Assembly: GCF_019733355.1 (NCBI RefSeq)
Contig: NZ_JAIHLQ010000004.1
Span: 1-64,000, forward strand
Length of the DNA: 64,000 bases
Direction of reading: 5' to 3'
Origin: Pseudomonas baetica
GTDB taxonomy: Bacteria; Pseudomonadota; Gammaproteobacteria; Pseudomonadales; Pseudomonadaceae
Under the pieces are notes generated by a model that ran no database searches, was not told the DNA's origin, and saw only the letters and a program-made list of their open reading frames with translations. Within the stretch, counting starts at the first letter, position 1. Each line of letters opens with the position of its first letter. Below, piece by piece: positions 9,787 through 19,900 of the stretch. Both the position numbers and the translations under genes were made by a program.

Positions 9787-10701
9787 ATGATGACCTTGCG
9801 TCAGATCCGTCACTTCATCGCCGTGGCCGAAACCGGCTCGATCTCCGCCGCCGCGCAAACGGCGTTCATTTCCCAATCGACCCTGACCCTGGCGATCCAG
9901 CAACTGGAAGAGGAAATCGGCGTTAGCCTGTTCAGCCGACACGCCAAGGGCATGACGCTGACACATCAGGGTCATCAATTCCTACGCCAGGCTCACCTGA
10001 TTCTGGCGACTGTGGACAATGCCAAACGCAGCCTCCAGCAAAGCACCGATCAGGTCGCCGGGCAGTTGATCGTCGGTGTGACCAGTCTGGTCGCCGGTTA
10101 TTACCTGGCGGATTTGTTAACCCGATTCCAGCGTGCCTATCCCAACGTTGAAATAAGAGTGATGGAGGACGAACGCCCCTACATTGAGCACTTGCTGGTC
10201 AGCGGCGAGATCGATGTCGGGGTGTTGATACTCTCCAACCTCGAAGACCGTCATGCCTTGCAGACTGAGGTGCTGACCCATTCGCCCCACCGTTTGTGGC
10301 TGCCAGCGCAGCATCCGCTTTTGGAACACGACAGCATCAATCTCGCCGACGTCGCTCGCGAGCCGTTGATTCAACTGAACGTCGACGAAATGGATAGCAA
10401 CGCTCAACGTCTATGGCAGGGCGCCGGACTGCAACCGAAGATCACTCTGAGAACCGCATCGACCGAGGCCGTGCGAAGTCTGGTCGCAGCGGGCCTGGGC
10501 GTGTCGATCCAGCCGGACATGACCTATCGCCCGTGGTCGCTGGAGGGCGACATCATCGAAGCCCGCCCCATCGCCGACCTCAACCAGACCCTCGACGTCG
10601 GCCTGGCCTGGCGCCGTGGCACTGCGCGCCCAGCATTGGTCGACCCATTCCTGACCGTCGCTCGCGAACAACCCCACGGCGGGCGCAAGCCATCTATTTA
10701 A
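9787..10701 (+). CDS. LysR family transcriptional regulator
   Basis: The 304-residue protein has an N-terminal winged helix-turn-helix (residues about 4-63; GSISAAAQTAFISQSTLTLAIQQLE is the LysR helix-turn-helix) followed by a type 2 periplasmic-binding-like effector domain (about 92-290, beginning GQLIVGVTSLVAGYYLADLL). It lies about 100 bases upstream of, and on the same strand as, an aldehyde dehydrogenase gene and the ydcSTUV-like transporter, so it may control polyamine or aminobutyraldehyde use. The co-inducer is unknown. ATGATG at 9787-9792 offers two adjacent starts. Confidence 0.9.
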   Translation: MMTLRQIRHFIAVAETGSISAAAQTAFISQSTLTLAIQQLEEEIGVSLFSRHAKGMTLTHQGHQFLRQAHLILATVDNAKRSLQQSTDQVAGQLIVGVTSLVAGYYLADLLTRFQRAYPNVEIRVMEDERPYIEHLLVSGEIDVGVLILSNLEDRHALQTEVLTHSPHRLWLPAQHPLLEHDSINLADVAREPLIQLNVDEMDSNAQRLWQGAGLQPKITLRTASTEAVRSLVAAGLGVSIQPDMTYRPWSLEGDIIEARPIADLNQTLDVGLAWRRGTARPALVDPFLTVAREQPHGGRKPSI

Positions 10702-10745
10702 TCGAATGCCACCTTCAGTATTTAGAATTTGTCGACCCCGGAGCC

Positions 10746-10761
10746 GCGCACTAGTCTTGCT
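10746..10761 (+). promoter_or_regulatory. Possible sigma-54 promoter before the first aldehyde dehydrogenase
   Basis: GCGCAC-N5-TTGCT matches the sigma-54 consensus TGGCAC-N5-TTGCW in spacing and in most bases, but the first G of the -24 GG doublet is replaced by C. It lies about 45 bases upstream of the start at 10805. Nitrogen control would suit polyamine degradation, but the imperfect -24 element keeps this weak. Confidence 0.3.
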
Positions 10762-10804
10762 GCATCTATAAGACGGTCGGCTCCCGGTGACACAGGGAGC
10801 AACA

Positions 10805-12292
10805 ATGACCACACAAGAAAAGAGATCGCGGAAAATGGCTGGCGCGCAGACCCCGATGTGTACCGCGTTGTTGATCGACGGCCAACTGGTCGCCGGGGAA
10901 GGTTTTGTCGAGCCGATCCTCAACCCGGCCACCGGTGAAATTCTCACGCACATTGCCGAGGCCAGCACCGAGCAGGTCGAAGCGGCGATCCTCGCCGCCC
11001 ACCAGGCCTTTGCCCAATGGTCGCGCACGACGCCGCAGCAACGTTCCAACCTGTTGCTCGACATCGCCAACGCCGTCGAAAAACACGCCGATCACCTCGC
11101 CCGCCTCGAATCGCTGAACTGCGGCAAGCCATTGCACCTGGCGCGTCAGGACGATTTGACCGCGACCGTCGATGTGTTCCGTTTCTTCGCCGGCGCCGTG
11201 CGTTGCCAGACCGGCCAGCTCAGCGGTGAATACCTCCCCGGCTACACCAGCATGGTGCGTCGCGATCCGATTGGCGTGGTGGCGTCGATTGCGCCGTGGA
11301 ACTACCCGATCATGATGGCCGCGTGGAAAATCGCCCCGGCCCTCGCTGCCGGCAACACGCTGGTGTTCAAGCCGTCCGAACACACGCCGCTGTCGATCCT
11401 CGCACTGGCGCCTGCGCTCGCCGAAATCCTCCCGCGTGGGGTGATCAACATCATCTGCGGCGGTGGCGAAGGCGTCGGCAGCCATTTGGTCAGTCACCCG
11501 AAAATCCGCATGGTATCGCTGACCGGCGATATCGTCACCGGCCAGAAAATCCTCCAGGCCGCCGCGAAAACCCTGAAACGCACTCACCTCGAACTTGGCG
11601 GCAAAGCCCCGGTAATCGTGTGCAACGACGCTGATCTGAAAGCTGTCGTCGAGGGCGTGCGCACCTACGGTTATTACAACGCCGGGCAGGACTGCACTGC
11701 CGCCTGCCGGATCTACTCGCAGGCCGGCATTCACGACAAATTGGTCGCCGAACTCGGTGCCGCCGTCAGCAGCCTGCGCTTCGCTGGCAAACGCGATGCC
11801 GACAACGAGATCGGCCCGTTGATCAGCACCCGCCAGCGTGACCGCGTCGCCAGTTTCGTCGAGCGCGCCCTTGGCCAGCCGCACATCGAACGCGTGACCG
11901 GTGCGGCCGTGCATTCCGGCGCCGGTTTCTACTATCAACCGACGCTGCTGGCCGGCTGCAAACAGAGCGATGAGATCGTCCAGCGCGAAGTGTTCGGCCC
12001 GGTCGTCACCGTGACCCGTTTCGACGAACTCTCGCAGGCCGTCGATTGGGCCAACGACTCCGAATACGGCCTCGCCTCGTCGGTGTGGACACAGAATCTG
12101 GACAAGGCGATGCAGGTTGCCGCCCGCCTGCAATACGGCTGCACCTGGATCAACAGCCATTTCATGCTCGTCAGCGAAATGCCCCACGGCGGGCTGAAAC
12201 GTTCAGGTTATGGCAAAGACTTATCCAGTGATTCGCTTCAGGACTACAGCGTGGTGCGGCACATCATGGCCCGCCACGGCCAGCATCTCTGA
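10805..12292 (+). CDS. Aldehyde dehydrogenase, gamma-aminobutyraldehyde type (paralogue 1)
   Basis: This NAD(P)-dependent aldehyde dehydrogenase of about 495 residues probably oxidises 4-aminobutyraldehyde or a related omega-aminoaldehyde to the amino acid. Visible motifs are the APWNYP cofactor-binding segment, [10 protein letters not shown], general-base Glu263 in HLELGGKAP and catalytic Cys297 in [13 protein letters not shown]. Compared with its paralogue at 16678 it has about 24 extra N-terminal residues. An in-frame ATG at 10787 exists, but 10805 has AGGGAGCAAC in front. It precedes the ydcSTUV-like genes on the same strand, so a shared polyamine function is inferred. Confidence 0.85.
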   Translation: MTTQEKRSRKMAGAQTPMCTALLIDGQLVAGEGFVEPILNPATGEILTHIAEASTEQVEAAILAAHQAFAQWSRTTPQQRSNLLLDIANAVEKHADHLARLESLNCGKPLHLARQDDLTATVDVFRFFAGAVRCQTGQLSGEYLPGYTSMVRRDPIGVVASIAPWNYPIMMAAWKIAPALAAGNTLVFKPSEHTPLSILALAPALAEILPRGVINIICGGGEGVGSHLVSHPKIRMVSLTGDIVTGQKILQAAAKTLKRTHLELGGKAPVIVCNDADLKAVVEGVRTYGYYNAGQDCTAACRIYSQAGIHDKLVAELGAAVSSLRFAGKRDADNEIGPLISTRQRDRVASFVERALGQPHIERVTGAAVHSGAGFYYQPTLLAGCKQSDEIVQREVFGPVVTVTRFDELSQAVDWANDSEYGLASSVWTQNLDKAMQVAARLQYGCTWINSHFMLVSEMPHGGLKRSGYGKDLSSDSLQDYSVVRHIMARHGQHL

Positions 12293-12375
12293 CTACGCTA
12301 ATAACAAGCCACCAACGGCATGCTTCACCGCGTTCACAACTGCCCCGACCATAATTTAAAGAAGAGGGTTCAACC

Positions 12376-13527
12376 ATGTTCGTGCACAAGACCGCACTGC
12401 TCAGTGCAATCACCACGGCCCTGCTGGCCAGCGCCAGCCTGCAAGCGGCAGAACCGCTGAAGGCTGTCGGCGCCGGCGAAGGGCAGTTGGATATCGTCGC
12501 CTGGCCGGGCTACATCGAACGTGGCGAAAGCGACAAGGCCTACGACTGGGTGAGCGGTTTCGAGCAGGAAACCGGCTGCAAGGTCAACGTGAAGACCGCC
12601 GCGACCTCTGACGAAATGGTCAGCCTGATGGCCAAGGGCGGTTACGACCTGGTCACCGCGTCGGGCGATGCTTCGCTGCGATTGATCGTCGGCAAGCGTG
12701 TGCAACCGATCAACACCGCGTTGATCCCGAACTGGAAGACCCTCGACCCACGCCTCAAAGATGCGCCGTGGTACGTGGTCAATAAACAGACCTACGGCAC
12801 CCCGTATCAGTGGGGCCCGAACGTGCTGATGTACAACACCAACGTGTTCAAGACTGCGCCAACCAGTTGGAATGTGCTGTTCGCCGCGCAGGATTTGCCC
12901 GACGGCAAGCCGAACAAGGGTCGTGTGCAGGCCTATGACGGCCCGATCTACATCGCCGATGCGGCGCTGTATCTGAAATCGACCCGGCCTGAACTGGGCA
13001 TCAAGGATCCGTATCAACTGACCGAGGCGCAGTACAAAGCCGTGCTGGATTTACTGCGGGCGCAGCAGCCGCTGATCCACCGCTACTGGCATGACACCAC
13101 GGTGCAGATGAGCGATTTCAAAAACGAAGGCGTGGTCGCGTCGGGCGCCTGGCCGTATCAGGTCAACAGCCTGGTGAACGAGAAGCAGCCAATCGCTTCG
13201 ACCATTCCGAAAGAAGGCGCCACCGGTTGGGCCGACACCACCATGTTGCACGCCGAGGCCAAACATCCCAACTGTGCATACAAGTGGATGGACTGGTCGC
13301 TGAAGCCCAAAGTCCAGGGTGATGTGGCGGCGTGGTTCGGCTCGTTGCCGGCGGTGCCAGCGGCGTGCAAGGAGAGCGAATTGCTCGGCGCCGAAGGTTG
13401 CAAGACCAACGGTTTCGACCAGTTCGACAAAATCGCCTTCTGGAAAACTCCGCAAGCTGAAGGCGGCAAGTTCGTGCCGTATAGCCGCTGGACGCAGGAT
13501 TACATCGCGATCATGGGCGGTCGCTAG
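12376..13527 (+). CDS. ydcS: Periplasmic polyamine-type binding protein of an ABC transporter (YdcS-like)
   Basis: The 383-residue extracellular solute-binding protein has a cleavable signal peptide (MFVHKTALLSAITTALLASASLQAA, cut near residue 25). The mature part is of the spermidine/putrescine-binding type (LDIVAWPGYIERGE at the N-terminus; GTPYQWGPNVLMYNTNVF in the middle). It is followed by an ATPase gene and two permease genes in the order of E. coli ydcSTUV, with an aminobutyraldehyde dehydrogenase (ydcW/patD-like) at the end. The substrate is presumed to be putrescine or a similar diamine. RBS-like GAAGAGGG precedes the ATG. Confidence 0.88.
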   Translation: MFVHKTALLSAITTALLASASLQAAEPLKAVGAGEGQLDIVAWPGYIERGESDKAYDWVSGFEQETGCKVNVKTAATSDEMVSLMAKGGYDLVTASGDASLRLIVGKRVQPINTALIPNWKTLDPRLKDAPWYVVNKQTYGTPYQWGPNVLMYNTNVFKTAPTSWNVLFAAQDLPDGKPNKGRVQAYDGPIYIADAALYLKSTRPELGIKDPYQLTEAQYKAVLDLLRAQQPLIHRYWHDTTVQMSDFKNEGVVASGAWPYQVNSLVNEKQPIASTIPKEGATGWADTTMLHAEAKHPNCAYKWMDWSLKPKVQGDVAAWFGSLPAVPAACKESELLGAEGCKTNGFDQFDKIAFWKTPQAEGGKFVPYSRWTQDYIAIMGGR

Positions 13528-13551
13528 TCTTTGAATTGACGCCGCGCCCCC

Positions 13552-13648
13552 TGTGGGAGCGGCGGTGCGACTTGCTCGCGAAAGCGGTGTGTCAGCCAGC
13601 ACCCATGCCGAATGATAGACCGCGTTCGCGAGCAAGCCCGCTCCCACA
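13552..13648. repeat. REP-like inverted pair in the ydcS-ydcT gap
   Basis: Two oppositely oriented REP-like units, 13552-13582 and 13625-13648, flank a 42-base spacer. The left unit carries an extra GGCGGTGC block between GTGGGAGC and CTTGCTCGCGAA; the right is TTCGCGAGCAAGCCCGCTCC plus CACA. Such paired hairpins between a binding-protein gene and its ATPase gene often stabilise upstream mRNA, raising binding-protein dosage. That is an inference here. Confidence 0.85.
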
Positions 13649-13748
13649 TCGGGATCACCAACACCAGCAAACCGCAAAACGTTTCAGCTTTTTCAGAAGT
13701 CCAGGCAGGGCCGCTGCGACGGCTTTCGCCTTTTTGGAGCACCGCACC

Positions 13749-14786
13749 ATGACACTTGCAGTCCAGTTCACCAACGTTTCCCGGCAGTTCGGCGAAGTGA
13801 AGGCCGTTGACCGGGTTTCCATCGATATCCAGGACGGCGAGTTCTTTTCCATGCTCGGCCCCTCCGGCTCGGGCAAAACCACCTGCCTGCGCCTGATCGC
13901 CGGGTTCGAGCAACCGAGCGCCGGTTCGATCTGCATCCACGGCGCCGAAGCGGCCGGTCTGCCGCCGTATCAACGTGATGTAAACACTGTATTTCAGGAT
14001 TACGCACTGTTCCCGCACATGAACGTGCTGGATAACGTTGCCTACGGTTTGAAGGTCAAAGGCGTAGGCAAAGCCGAGCGCCATAAGCGCGCCGAAGAAA
14101 CCTTGGACATGGTCGCCCTCGGCGGCTACGGCGCGCGTAAACCGGTGCAGTTGTCCGGTGGTCAACGACAGCGTGTCGCCCTGGCCCGCGCCTTGGTCAA
14201 TCGCCCTCGCGTGCTGTTGCTTGATGAGCCACTCGGCGCACTCGACCTGAAACTGCGCGAACAGATGCAAAGCGAATTGAAAAAGCTGCAACGCCAACTC
14301 GGCATCACCTTCATCTTCGTGACCCACGATCAGACTGAAGCCCTGTCAATGTCCGACCGCGTCGCCGTGTTCAACAAGGGCCGCATCGAGCAGGTCGACA
14401 CGCCGCGCAATCTGTACATGAAACCGACCACCACGTTTGTCGCCGAATTCGTTGGCACCTCGAACGTGATTCGTGGCGATCTGGCGCGCCAGCTCAGCGG
14501 CAACCCGCAGCCGTTTTCGATCCGTCCGGAACACGTGCGTTTCGCCGAGGGCCCGCTGGCCAGTCACGAAATAGAAGTCAGCGGTTTGCTCCACGACATC
14601 CAGTATCAAGGCAGCGCGACCCGTTATGAACTGACGCTGGAAAACGGCCAGACCCTGAGCATCAGCCACGCCAATAATCAGTGGATCGACAGCAGCGCGC
14701 AGCACCAGACCGGCCAGCGCTTGAGTGCGCGTTGGGCGCGTGAAGCGATGATTACGCTGCACGACACCGTTGCGAGCGGGGTGTGA
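13749..14786 (+). CDS. ydcT: ABC transporter ATPase, polyamine type (YdcT-like)
   Basis: The 345-residue ATPase has Walker A GPSGSGKTT, Q-loop FQDYALFPHMNV, signature LSGGQRQRVALARAL, Walker B VLLLDEPLGALD and the switch histidine in FVTHDQTEA. A C-terminal TOBE domain of about 100 residues is typical of PotA/YdcT proteins. A much longer open frame extends back to 13536 through the REP pair, but the family N-terminus (MTLAVQFTNVSRQFGEVKAV) and GGAG before the ATG at 13749 fix the start. It energises the two permeases that follow with only 1 base between. Confidence 0.92.
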   Translation: MTLAVQFTNVSRQFGEVKAVDRVSIDIQDGEFFSMLGPSGSGKTTCLRLIAGFEQPSAGSICIHGAEAAGLPPYQRDVNTVFQDYALFPHMNVLDNVAYGLKVKGVGKAERHKRAEETLDMVALGGYGARKPVQLSGGQRQRVALARALVNRPRVLLLDEPLGALDLKLREQMQSELKKLQRQLGITFIFVTHDQTEALSMSDRVAVFNKGRIEQVDTPRNLYMKPTTTFVAEFVGTSNVIRGDLARQLSGNPQPFSIRPEHVRFAEGPLASHEIEVSGLLHDIQYQGSATRYELTLENGQTLSISHANNQWIDSSAQHQTGQRLSARWAREAMITLHDTVASGV

Positions 14787-14787
14787 G

Positions 14788-15723
14788 ATGAGCACGCTCG
14801 CGACGACTCCATCGCCACCGTTGCGCAGGTTTTCCAACCTGCTCTATCGCAAGCCGAATCTGTACCTGTTGATGTTGCTGGTGCCACCGCTGCTGTGGTT
14901 CGGCGCGATCTATCTAGGCTCGCTGCTGGTGCTGCTGTGGCAGGGTTTCTATACCTTTGACGACTTCACCATGGCGGTGACGCCGGACCTGACGCTGGCG
15001 AATTTTGCGGCGCTGTTGCGGCCATCGAACTTCGACATCATTCTGCGCACGTTGAGCATGGCCATTGCCGTGTCGATGGCCAGCGCCCTCGTCGCGTTCC
15101 CGATTGCCTACTACATGGCGCGTTACACCACGGGCAAGACCAAAGCGTTTTTTTACATCGCGGTGATGATGCCGATGTGGGCCAGTTACATCGTCAAGGC
15201 CTACGCATGGACGCTGCTGCTGGCCAAGGGTGGCGTGGCGCAGTGGTTCGTTCAGCACTTGGGGCTGGAACCGGTGTTGCAGTTCATTCTGGGCATACCG
15301 GGCGTGGGCGGCAGCACCCTGTCGACCTCGCACCTGGGGCGGTTCATGGTCTTCGTCTACATCTGGCTGCCGTTCATGATCCTGCCGATTCAGGCCTCGC
15401 TGGAACGTCTGCCGCCGTCGCTGTTGCAAGCGTCTGCCGACCTTGGCGCCAAACCGCGCCAGACGTTTATGCAAGTGATTTTGCCGCTGTCGATTCCGGG
15501 GATTGCGGCGGGTTCGATCTTTACGTTTTCGCTGACGCTGGGCGATTTCATCGTGCCGCAACTGGTGGGCCCGCCGGGCTACTTCATCGGCAGCATGGTT
15601 TATGCGCAGCAAGGCGCGATTGGCAATATGCCGATGGCAGCGGCGTTCACTCTGGTGCCCATCGTTCTGATTGCGGTTTACCTGTCCATCGTCAAACGAC
15701 TGGGGGCCTTCGATGCACTCTGA
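14788..15723 (+). CDS. ydcU: ABC transporter permease, PotB type (YdcU-like)
   Basis: The 311-residue inner-membrane protein has about six transmembrane helices (first [20 protein letters not shown]) and the binding-protein-dependent transport motif in the region [28 protein letters not shown], which contacts the ATPase. It starts one base after the ATPase stop and its end overlaps the next permease gene by 11 bases, so the four transporter genes form an operon. Confidence 0.9.
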   Translation: MSTLATTPSPPLRRFSNLLYRKPNLYLLMLLVPPLLWFGAIYLGSLLVLLWQGFYTFDDFTMAVTPDLTLANFAALLRPSNFDIILRTLSMAIAVSMASALVAFPIAYYMARYTTGKTKAFFYIAVMMPMWASYIVKAYAWTLLLAKGGVAQWFVQHLGLEPVLQFILGIPGVGGSTLSTSHLGRFMVFVYIWLPFMILPIQASLERLPPSLLQASADLGAKPRQTFMQVILPLSIPGIAAGSIFTFSLTLGDFIVPQLVGPPGYFIGSMVYAQQGAIGNMPMAAAFTLVPIVLIAVYLSIVKRLGAFDAL

Positions 15724-16522
15724 GCGCGCTTCACTGGGTCTGCGCATCGCCGCCTGGGGCGGGTTGGTGTTTCTGCACTTCCCGATCCTGATCATCTTCC
15801 TTTACGCCTTCAACACCGAAGAGGCCGCGTTCAGCTTTCCACCTAAGGGCTTCACCCTGCACTGGTTCAGCGTGGCGTTTTCGCGGCCGGACGTGCTGGA
15901 GGCCATCAAGCTATCGCTGCAGATTGCCGCCATCGCCACGTTGATCGCGATGGTGCTTGGCACGCTGGCTTCAGCGGCGCTGTACCGGCGTGATTTCTTC
16001 GGCAAACAGGGCATCTCGCTGATGCTGATCCTGCCGATTGCGCTGCCGGGGATCATCACCGGGATCGCGTTGCTAGCGACGTTCAAAACGCTGGGCATTG
16101 AGCCTGGGATGTTCACCATCATCGTCGGCCACGCGACCTTCTGCGTGGTGATCGTCTACAACAACGTCATTGCCCGCCTGCGCCGGACTTCGCACAGCTT
16201 GATCGAGGCCTCGATGGATCTGGGCGCCGACGGTTGGCAGACCTTCCGCTACATCATCCTGCCGAACCTCGGCTCGGCGTTGCTGGCCGGCGGCATGCTC
16301 GCGTTTGCGCTGTCGTTCGACGAAATCATCGTCACCACGTTCACCGCAGGGCATGAACGCACGCTGCCGTTGTGGTTGCTCAATCAACTGAGCCGGCCAC
16401 GGGATGTGCCAGTGACCAACGTCGTCGCCATGCTGGTGATGATGGTGACCATGCTGCCGATCCTGGGTGCCTATTACCTGACCCGAGGTGGCGAAAGCGT
16501 GGCGGGGAGTGGCGGCAAGTAA
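15713..16522 (+). CDS. ydcV: ABC transporter permease, PotC type (YdcV-like)
   Basis: The 269-residue second permease has six predicted helices ([16 protein letters not shown] first) and the EAA-type loop [24 protein letters not shown]. It partners the preceding permease in the heterodimeric channel. The start ATG lies inside the end of the previous gene (11-base overlap). Confidence 0.9.
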   Translation: MHSERASLGLRIAAWGGLVFLHFPILIIFLYAFNTEEAAFSFPPKGFTLHWFSVAFSRPDVLEAIKLSLQIAAIATLIAMVLGTLASAALYRRDFFGKQGISLMLILPIALPGIITGIALLATFKTLGIEPGMFTIIVGHATFCVVIVYNNVIARLRRTSHSLIEASMDLGADGWQTFRYIILPNLGSALLAGGMLAFALSFDEIIVTTFTAGHERTLPLWLLNQLSRPRDVPVTNVVAMLVMMVTMLPILGAYYLTRGGESVAGSGGK

Positions 16523-16534
16523 ACGTCCACCCCC

Positions 16535-16623
16535 TGTGGGTGCGGGCTTGCTCGCGAAGAGGCCAGCACATTCAACATTGATGTTGGCTGCCTTACTGCT
16601 TTCGCGAGCAAGCCCGCTCCCAC
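16535..16623. repeat. REP-like inverted pair
   Basis: Units at 16535-16558 (variant with GGTGCGGG instead of GGAGCGGG) and 16601-16623 face each other across a 42-base spacer, between the second permease gene and the second dehydrogenase gene. Confidence 0.85.
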
Positions 16624-16677
16624 CGTTGAACCCGGTTTCTTCTGAAAAATAACAATGGCTTCAAAGAGGACAAAAAC

Positions 16678-18102
16678 ATGCAAACCAAACTCTTGATCAA
16701 CGGCCAACTGGTCAACGGCGAAGGCCCGGCGCAACCTGTGCTCAACCCTTCGCTCGGTGAAGTGCTGGTGGAGATCAACGAAGCCAGCGAAGCCCAGGTC
16801 GATGCTGCCGTGCGTGCCGCCGACAACGCCTTTGCCGAGTGGTCGCAAACCGCGCCGAAAGACCGCTCCTTGCTGCTGCTCAAACTCGCTGACGCCATCG
16901 AAGCCCACGGCGAAGAGTTGGCGAAACTCGAATCCGACAACTGCGGCAAACCCTACAGCGCCGCGCTGAATGACGAGATCCCGGCGATTGCCGACGTGTT
17001 CCGTTTCTTTGCCGGCGCCAGTCGTTGCATGAGCGGATCGGCCGGCGGTGAATACCTGCCCGGCCACACCTCAATGATCCGTCGCGACCCGGTCGGCGTA
17101 ATCGCCTCCATCGCGCCGTGGAACTACCCGTTGATGATGGTCGCCTGGAAAATCGCCCCGGCACTGGCCGCCGGTAACACCGTGGTGCTCAAGCCGTCGG
17201 AACAAACCCCGCTGACCGCGTTACGCTTGGCCGAACTGGCGTCGGACATTTTCCCGGCCGGCGTACTCAATCTGGTGTTTGGTCGTGGGCCTACCGTTGG
17301 CAGTCCTTTGGTCACGCACCCGAAAGTGCGCATGGTTTCGTTGACTGGTTCCATCGCCACGGGTGCCAACATCATTTCCAGCACCGCCGACAGCGTCAAA
17401 CGCCTGCACATGGAACTGGGCGGCAAGGCGCCGGTGATCATCTTCGACGACGCCGATATCGATGCGGCGGTTGAAGGCATCCGTACGTTCGGCTTTTACA
17501 ACGCCGGGCAGGACTGCACCGCGGCCTGCCGGATCTACGCGCAGCAAGGCATTTATGACAAGTTTGTGGAGAAGCTCGGCGCGGCCGTCAGCAGCATCAA
17601 GTACGGTTTGCAGGATGATCCGTCCACCGAACTGGGGCCGCTGATCACTGCGCAACATCGCGACCGCGTCGCCGGTTTCGTCGAGCGTGCCGTCGCGCAA
17701 CCGCACATCCGTTTGATCACGGGTGGCAAGTCTGTGGACGGCAATGGCTTCTTCTTCGAACCCACCGTGCTGGCCGATGCGCAGCAGGACGACGAAATCG
17801 TTCGCCGCGAAGTGTTCGGGCCGGTGGTGTCGGTGACCAAGTTCACTGATGAAGCGCAGGCGCTGGAGTGGGCCAACGATTCGGACTACGGCTTGGCGTC
17901 CTCTGTGTGGACTGCGGATGTAGGACGCGCGCATCGGATGTCCGCGCGGTTGCAGTACGGCTGCACCTGGGTCAACACGCATTTCATGCTGGTCAGCGAA
18001 ATGCCTCACGGCGGTCAGAAATTGTCTGGCTACGGCAAGGACATGTCCATGTATGGGCTGGAGGACTACACCACGGTTCGGCATGTGATGTTCAAGCATT
18101 AA
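16678..18102 (+). CDS. patD: Gamma-aminobutyraldehyde dehydrogenase (PatD/YdcW-like, paralogue 2)
   Basis: The 474-residue product matches the usual length of PatD/YdcW, which converts 4-aminobutyraldehyde from putrescine into GABA. General-base Glu246 (MELGGKAPV) and catalytic Cys280 ([13 protein letters not shown]) are present, as is [21 protein letters not shown]. It ends the ydcSTUV-like block as ydcW does in E. coli. It is clearly paralogous to the gene at 10805, with near-identical catalytic segments. CAAAGAGGAC precedes the ATG. Confidence 0.9.
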   Translation: MQTKLLINGQLVNGEGPAQPVLNPSLGEVLVEINEASEAQVDAAVRAADNAFAEWSQTAPKDRSLLLLKLADAIEAHGEELAKLESDNCGKPYSAALNDEIPAIADVFRFFAGASRCMSGSAGGEYLPGHTSMIRRDPVGVIASIAPWNYPLMMVAWKIAPALAAGNTVVLKPSEQTPLTALRLAELASDIFPAGVLNLVFGRGPTVGSPLVTHPKVRMVSLTGSIATGANIISSTADSVKRLHMELGGKAPVIIFDDADIDAAVEGIRTFGFYNAGQDCTAACRIYAQQGIYDKFVEKLGAAVSSIKYGLQDDPSTELGPLITAQHRDRVAGFVERAVAQPHIRLITGGKSVDGNGFFFEPTVLADAQQDDEIVRREVFGPVVSVTKFTDEAQALEWANDSDYGLASSVWTADVGRAHRMSARLQYGCTWVNTHFMLVSEMPHGGQKLSGYGKDMSMYGLEDYTTVRHVMFKH

Positions 18103-18112
18103 AGATCAAAAG

Positions 18113-18180
18113 CTTCGTGAGCAAGCCCACTCCCACAGGGAACGCATTCCAAATGTGGGAGTGAGCCTGCTGGCGATGGC
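18113..18180. repeat. REP-like inverted pair (diverged)
   Basis: Units 18113-18137 and 18154-18180 lie in opposite orientation right after patD. They carry CACTCCCACA/TGTGGGAGTG instead of the commoner CGCTCC form and a diverged CTGGCGATGGC end. The rest of the 219-base gap to 18321 shows no clear signal. Confidence 0.75.
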
Positions 18181-18321
18181 GTCACCCCGGCTTCAAGGCA
18201 GAAACCGGCTCTACGCACCACCAGGACTCCAAAACAATAACTACCGAACCGGGCGGCGCTCCCAAAGCCCCGCCACGGCCTCGGCCATCCGAAATCTGCC
18301 GATTTCACGGAGCAAACACAC

Positions 18322-19806
18322 ATGAGTGCATCACCCGATCTCTCAGCCGCCGTTGCCGACAGCGATGCCGAACAACTGCGCCAACTGGGCTACACCTCCA
18401 ACTTCAATCGCAGCATGAGCCTGTGGGAAAACTTCGCCCTGGGCTTCACTTATCTGTCACCGGTCGTAGGGGTTTATACCCTGTTCGGTCTGTGTCTGGC
18501 CGCAGGCGGGCCACCGATGTTCTGGGCCTACTTGCTGGTCGGTTGCGGTCAGTTGCTGGTGTGCCTGATCTTCGGCGAAGTGGTGTCGCAGTTCCCGATC
18601 TCTGGCGGCGTCTATCCATGGGCGCGCCGCTTGGTGGGCAAGAAATGGGCGTGGATGGTCGGCTGGATCTACTCCATCGCCCTGTGCGTGACCATTGCCG
18701 CCGTGGCGGTCGGCGCCGGCCCGTACCTGGCCGCCATGATGGGCTTTGAGCCAAACAACAACACCAACATCGTCATCGCTCTGGTGCTGACCCTGTTCGC
18801 CACACTGGTCAACCTCAGCGGCACCAAAGTGCTGGCGCGCATCGCCATGTTCGGCTTCCTCTGCGAACTGGTCGGCGCGGTGATCGTCGGCGTGTACCTG
18901 CTGATCTTCGAACGCCACCAGCCGCTCAGCGTGCTGTTCAACACCTTCGACATCAGCGTCGACGGCTCGTACCTGCCAGCCTTCCTCACTGCATCGCTGG
19001 CGGGGATGTTCCTCTACTACGGCTTCGAGGCCTGCGGCGACGTCGCCGAAGAAACCCCGAACCCGAGCAAGAAAATCCCGGTGGCCATGCGCATGACCAT
19101 CTACATCGGCGGCATCGCAGCAATGTTCGCCTGCCTGGCGCTGATCCTCGCCGTACCGGACATGCAAGCGGTGATCAATGGCACCGACAAAGACCCGGTC
19201 ACCACCATCCTAAGCAACGCCTTCGGCCCGGTCGGTTCGAAAGTGGTGATGGGCGTGGTGATGATTTCCTTCATCTCCTGCGTCATCAGCCTACAGGCCG
19301 CAGCGAGTCGCCTGCTGTACTCCTACGCTCGCGATGAAATGGTCATCGGCAGCCGACTGCTGAAAAAGCTTTCTCCTACGACCCAGGTGCCGGTGGCTGC
19401 ACTGTTCGTGGCCGGCGTCCTGCCCGCCCTGATCATCGTCCTCGGCTTCTTCCTGCAAGACGCCGTGGCCACCATCGTCAGCTTCGCCGCCATCGGCATC
19501 TACCTCGCGTTCCAGATGATCGTGCTGGCCGCCCTGTATGCGCGGATGAAAGGCTGGAAACCCAGCGGCAAATTCACCCTCGGCGCGTGGGGCTGGCCGG
19601 TGAATATCGGCGCACTGGTGTATGGCGTTGGCGCGATCATCAACATGGCCTGGCCACGCACGCCGGATGCGGCTTGGTATGTGAACTATGCGATGGTGCT
19701 GAGCACCGCGATCGTGATTGGTTTGGGATTGGTTTACATGTGGATTGGCAAGCCGTATGACCATGGGAAGGCGCCGGCTGGGGATGCCTGGAAGGTGAGT
19801 CGCTAA
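18322..19806 (+). CDS. APC superfamily amino-acid permease
   Basis: The 494-residue integral membrane protein has about 12 helices. The APC signature is near the start (NFALGFTYLSPVVGVYTLFG; FGEVVSQFPISGGVYPWARR) and the helix-6 region is FLYYGFEACGDVAEETPNPSKKIP. Following a putrescine/GABA-type block, it may import GABA, a polyamine or a related amino acid; the substrate cannot be read from the sequence. An ACGGAGCAAACACAC leader gives a good ribosome-binding site. Confidence 0.85.
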   Translation: MSASPDLSAAVADSDAEQLRQLGYTSNFNRSMSLWENFALGFTYLSPVVGVYTLFGLCLAAGGPPMFWAYLLVGCGQLLVCLIFGEVVSQFPISGGVYPWARRLVGKKWAWMVGWIYSIALCVTIAAVAVGAGPYLAAMMGFEPNNNTNIVIALVLTLFATLVNLSGTKVLARIAMFGFLCELVGAVIVGVYLLIFERHQPLSVLFNTFDISVDGSYLPAFLTASLAGMFLYYGFEACGDVAEETPNPSKKIPVAMRMTIYIGGIAAMFACLALILAVPDMQAVINGTDKDPVTTILSNAFGPVGSKVVMGVVMISFISCVISLQAAASRLLYSYARDEMVIGSRLLKKLSPTTQVPVAALFVAGVLPALIIVLGFFLQDAVATIVSFAAIGIYLAFQMIVLAALYARMKGWKPSGKFTLGAWGWPVNIGALVYGVGAIINMAWPRTPDAAWYVNYAMVLSTAIVIGLGLVYMWIGKPYDHGKAPAGDAWKVSR

Positions 19807-19900
19807 CGCTCGTATAACGCGATCAGTTGCCCTGCTCGCATTAATGTGTGCAGGGCTACTCAATTAGAACTCAGCGGTCTGGACAAGCTGAACTCAATAC

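Noticed and set aside
10766..12187. 473-codon minus-strand frame opposite the first aldehyde dehydrogenase
   Set aside because: Antisense to a secure enzyme gene, with repetitive Asp/Gly/Ala-rich text and no motif.
12310..12340. Sigma-54-like element before ydcS
   Set aside because: The GG to GC spacing is 11 rather than 10 bases and the flanks do not match.
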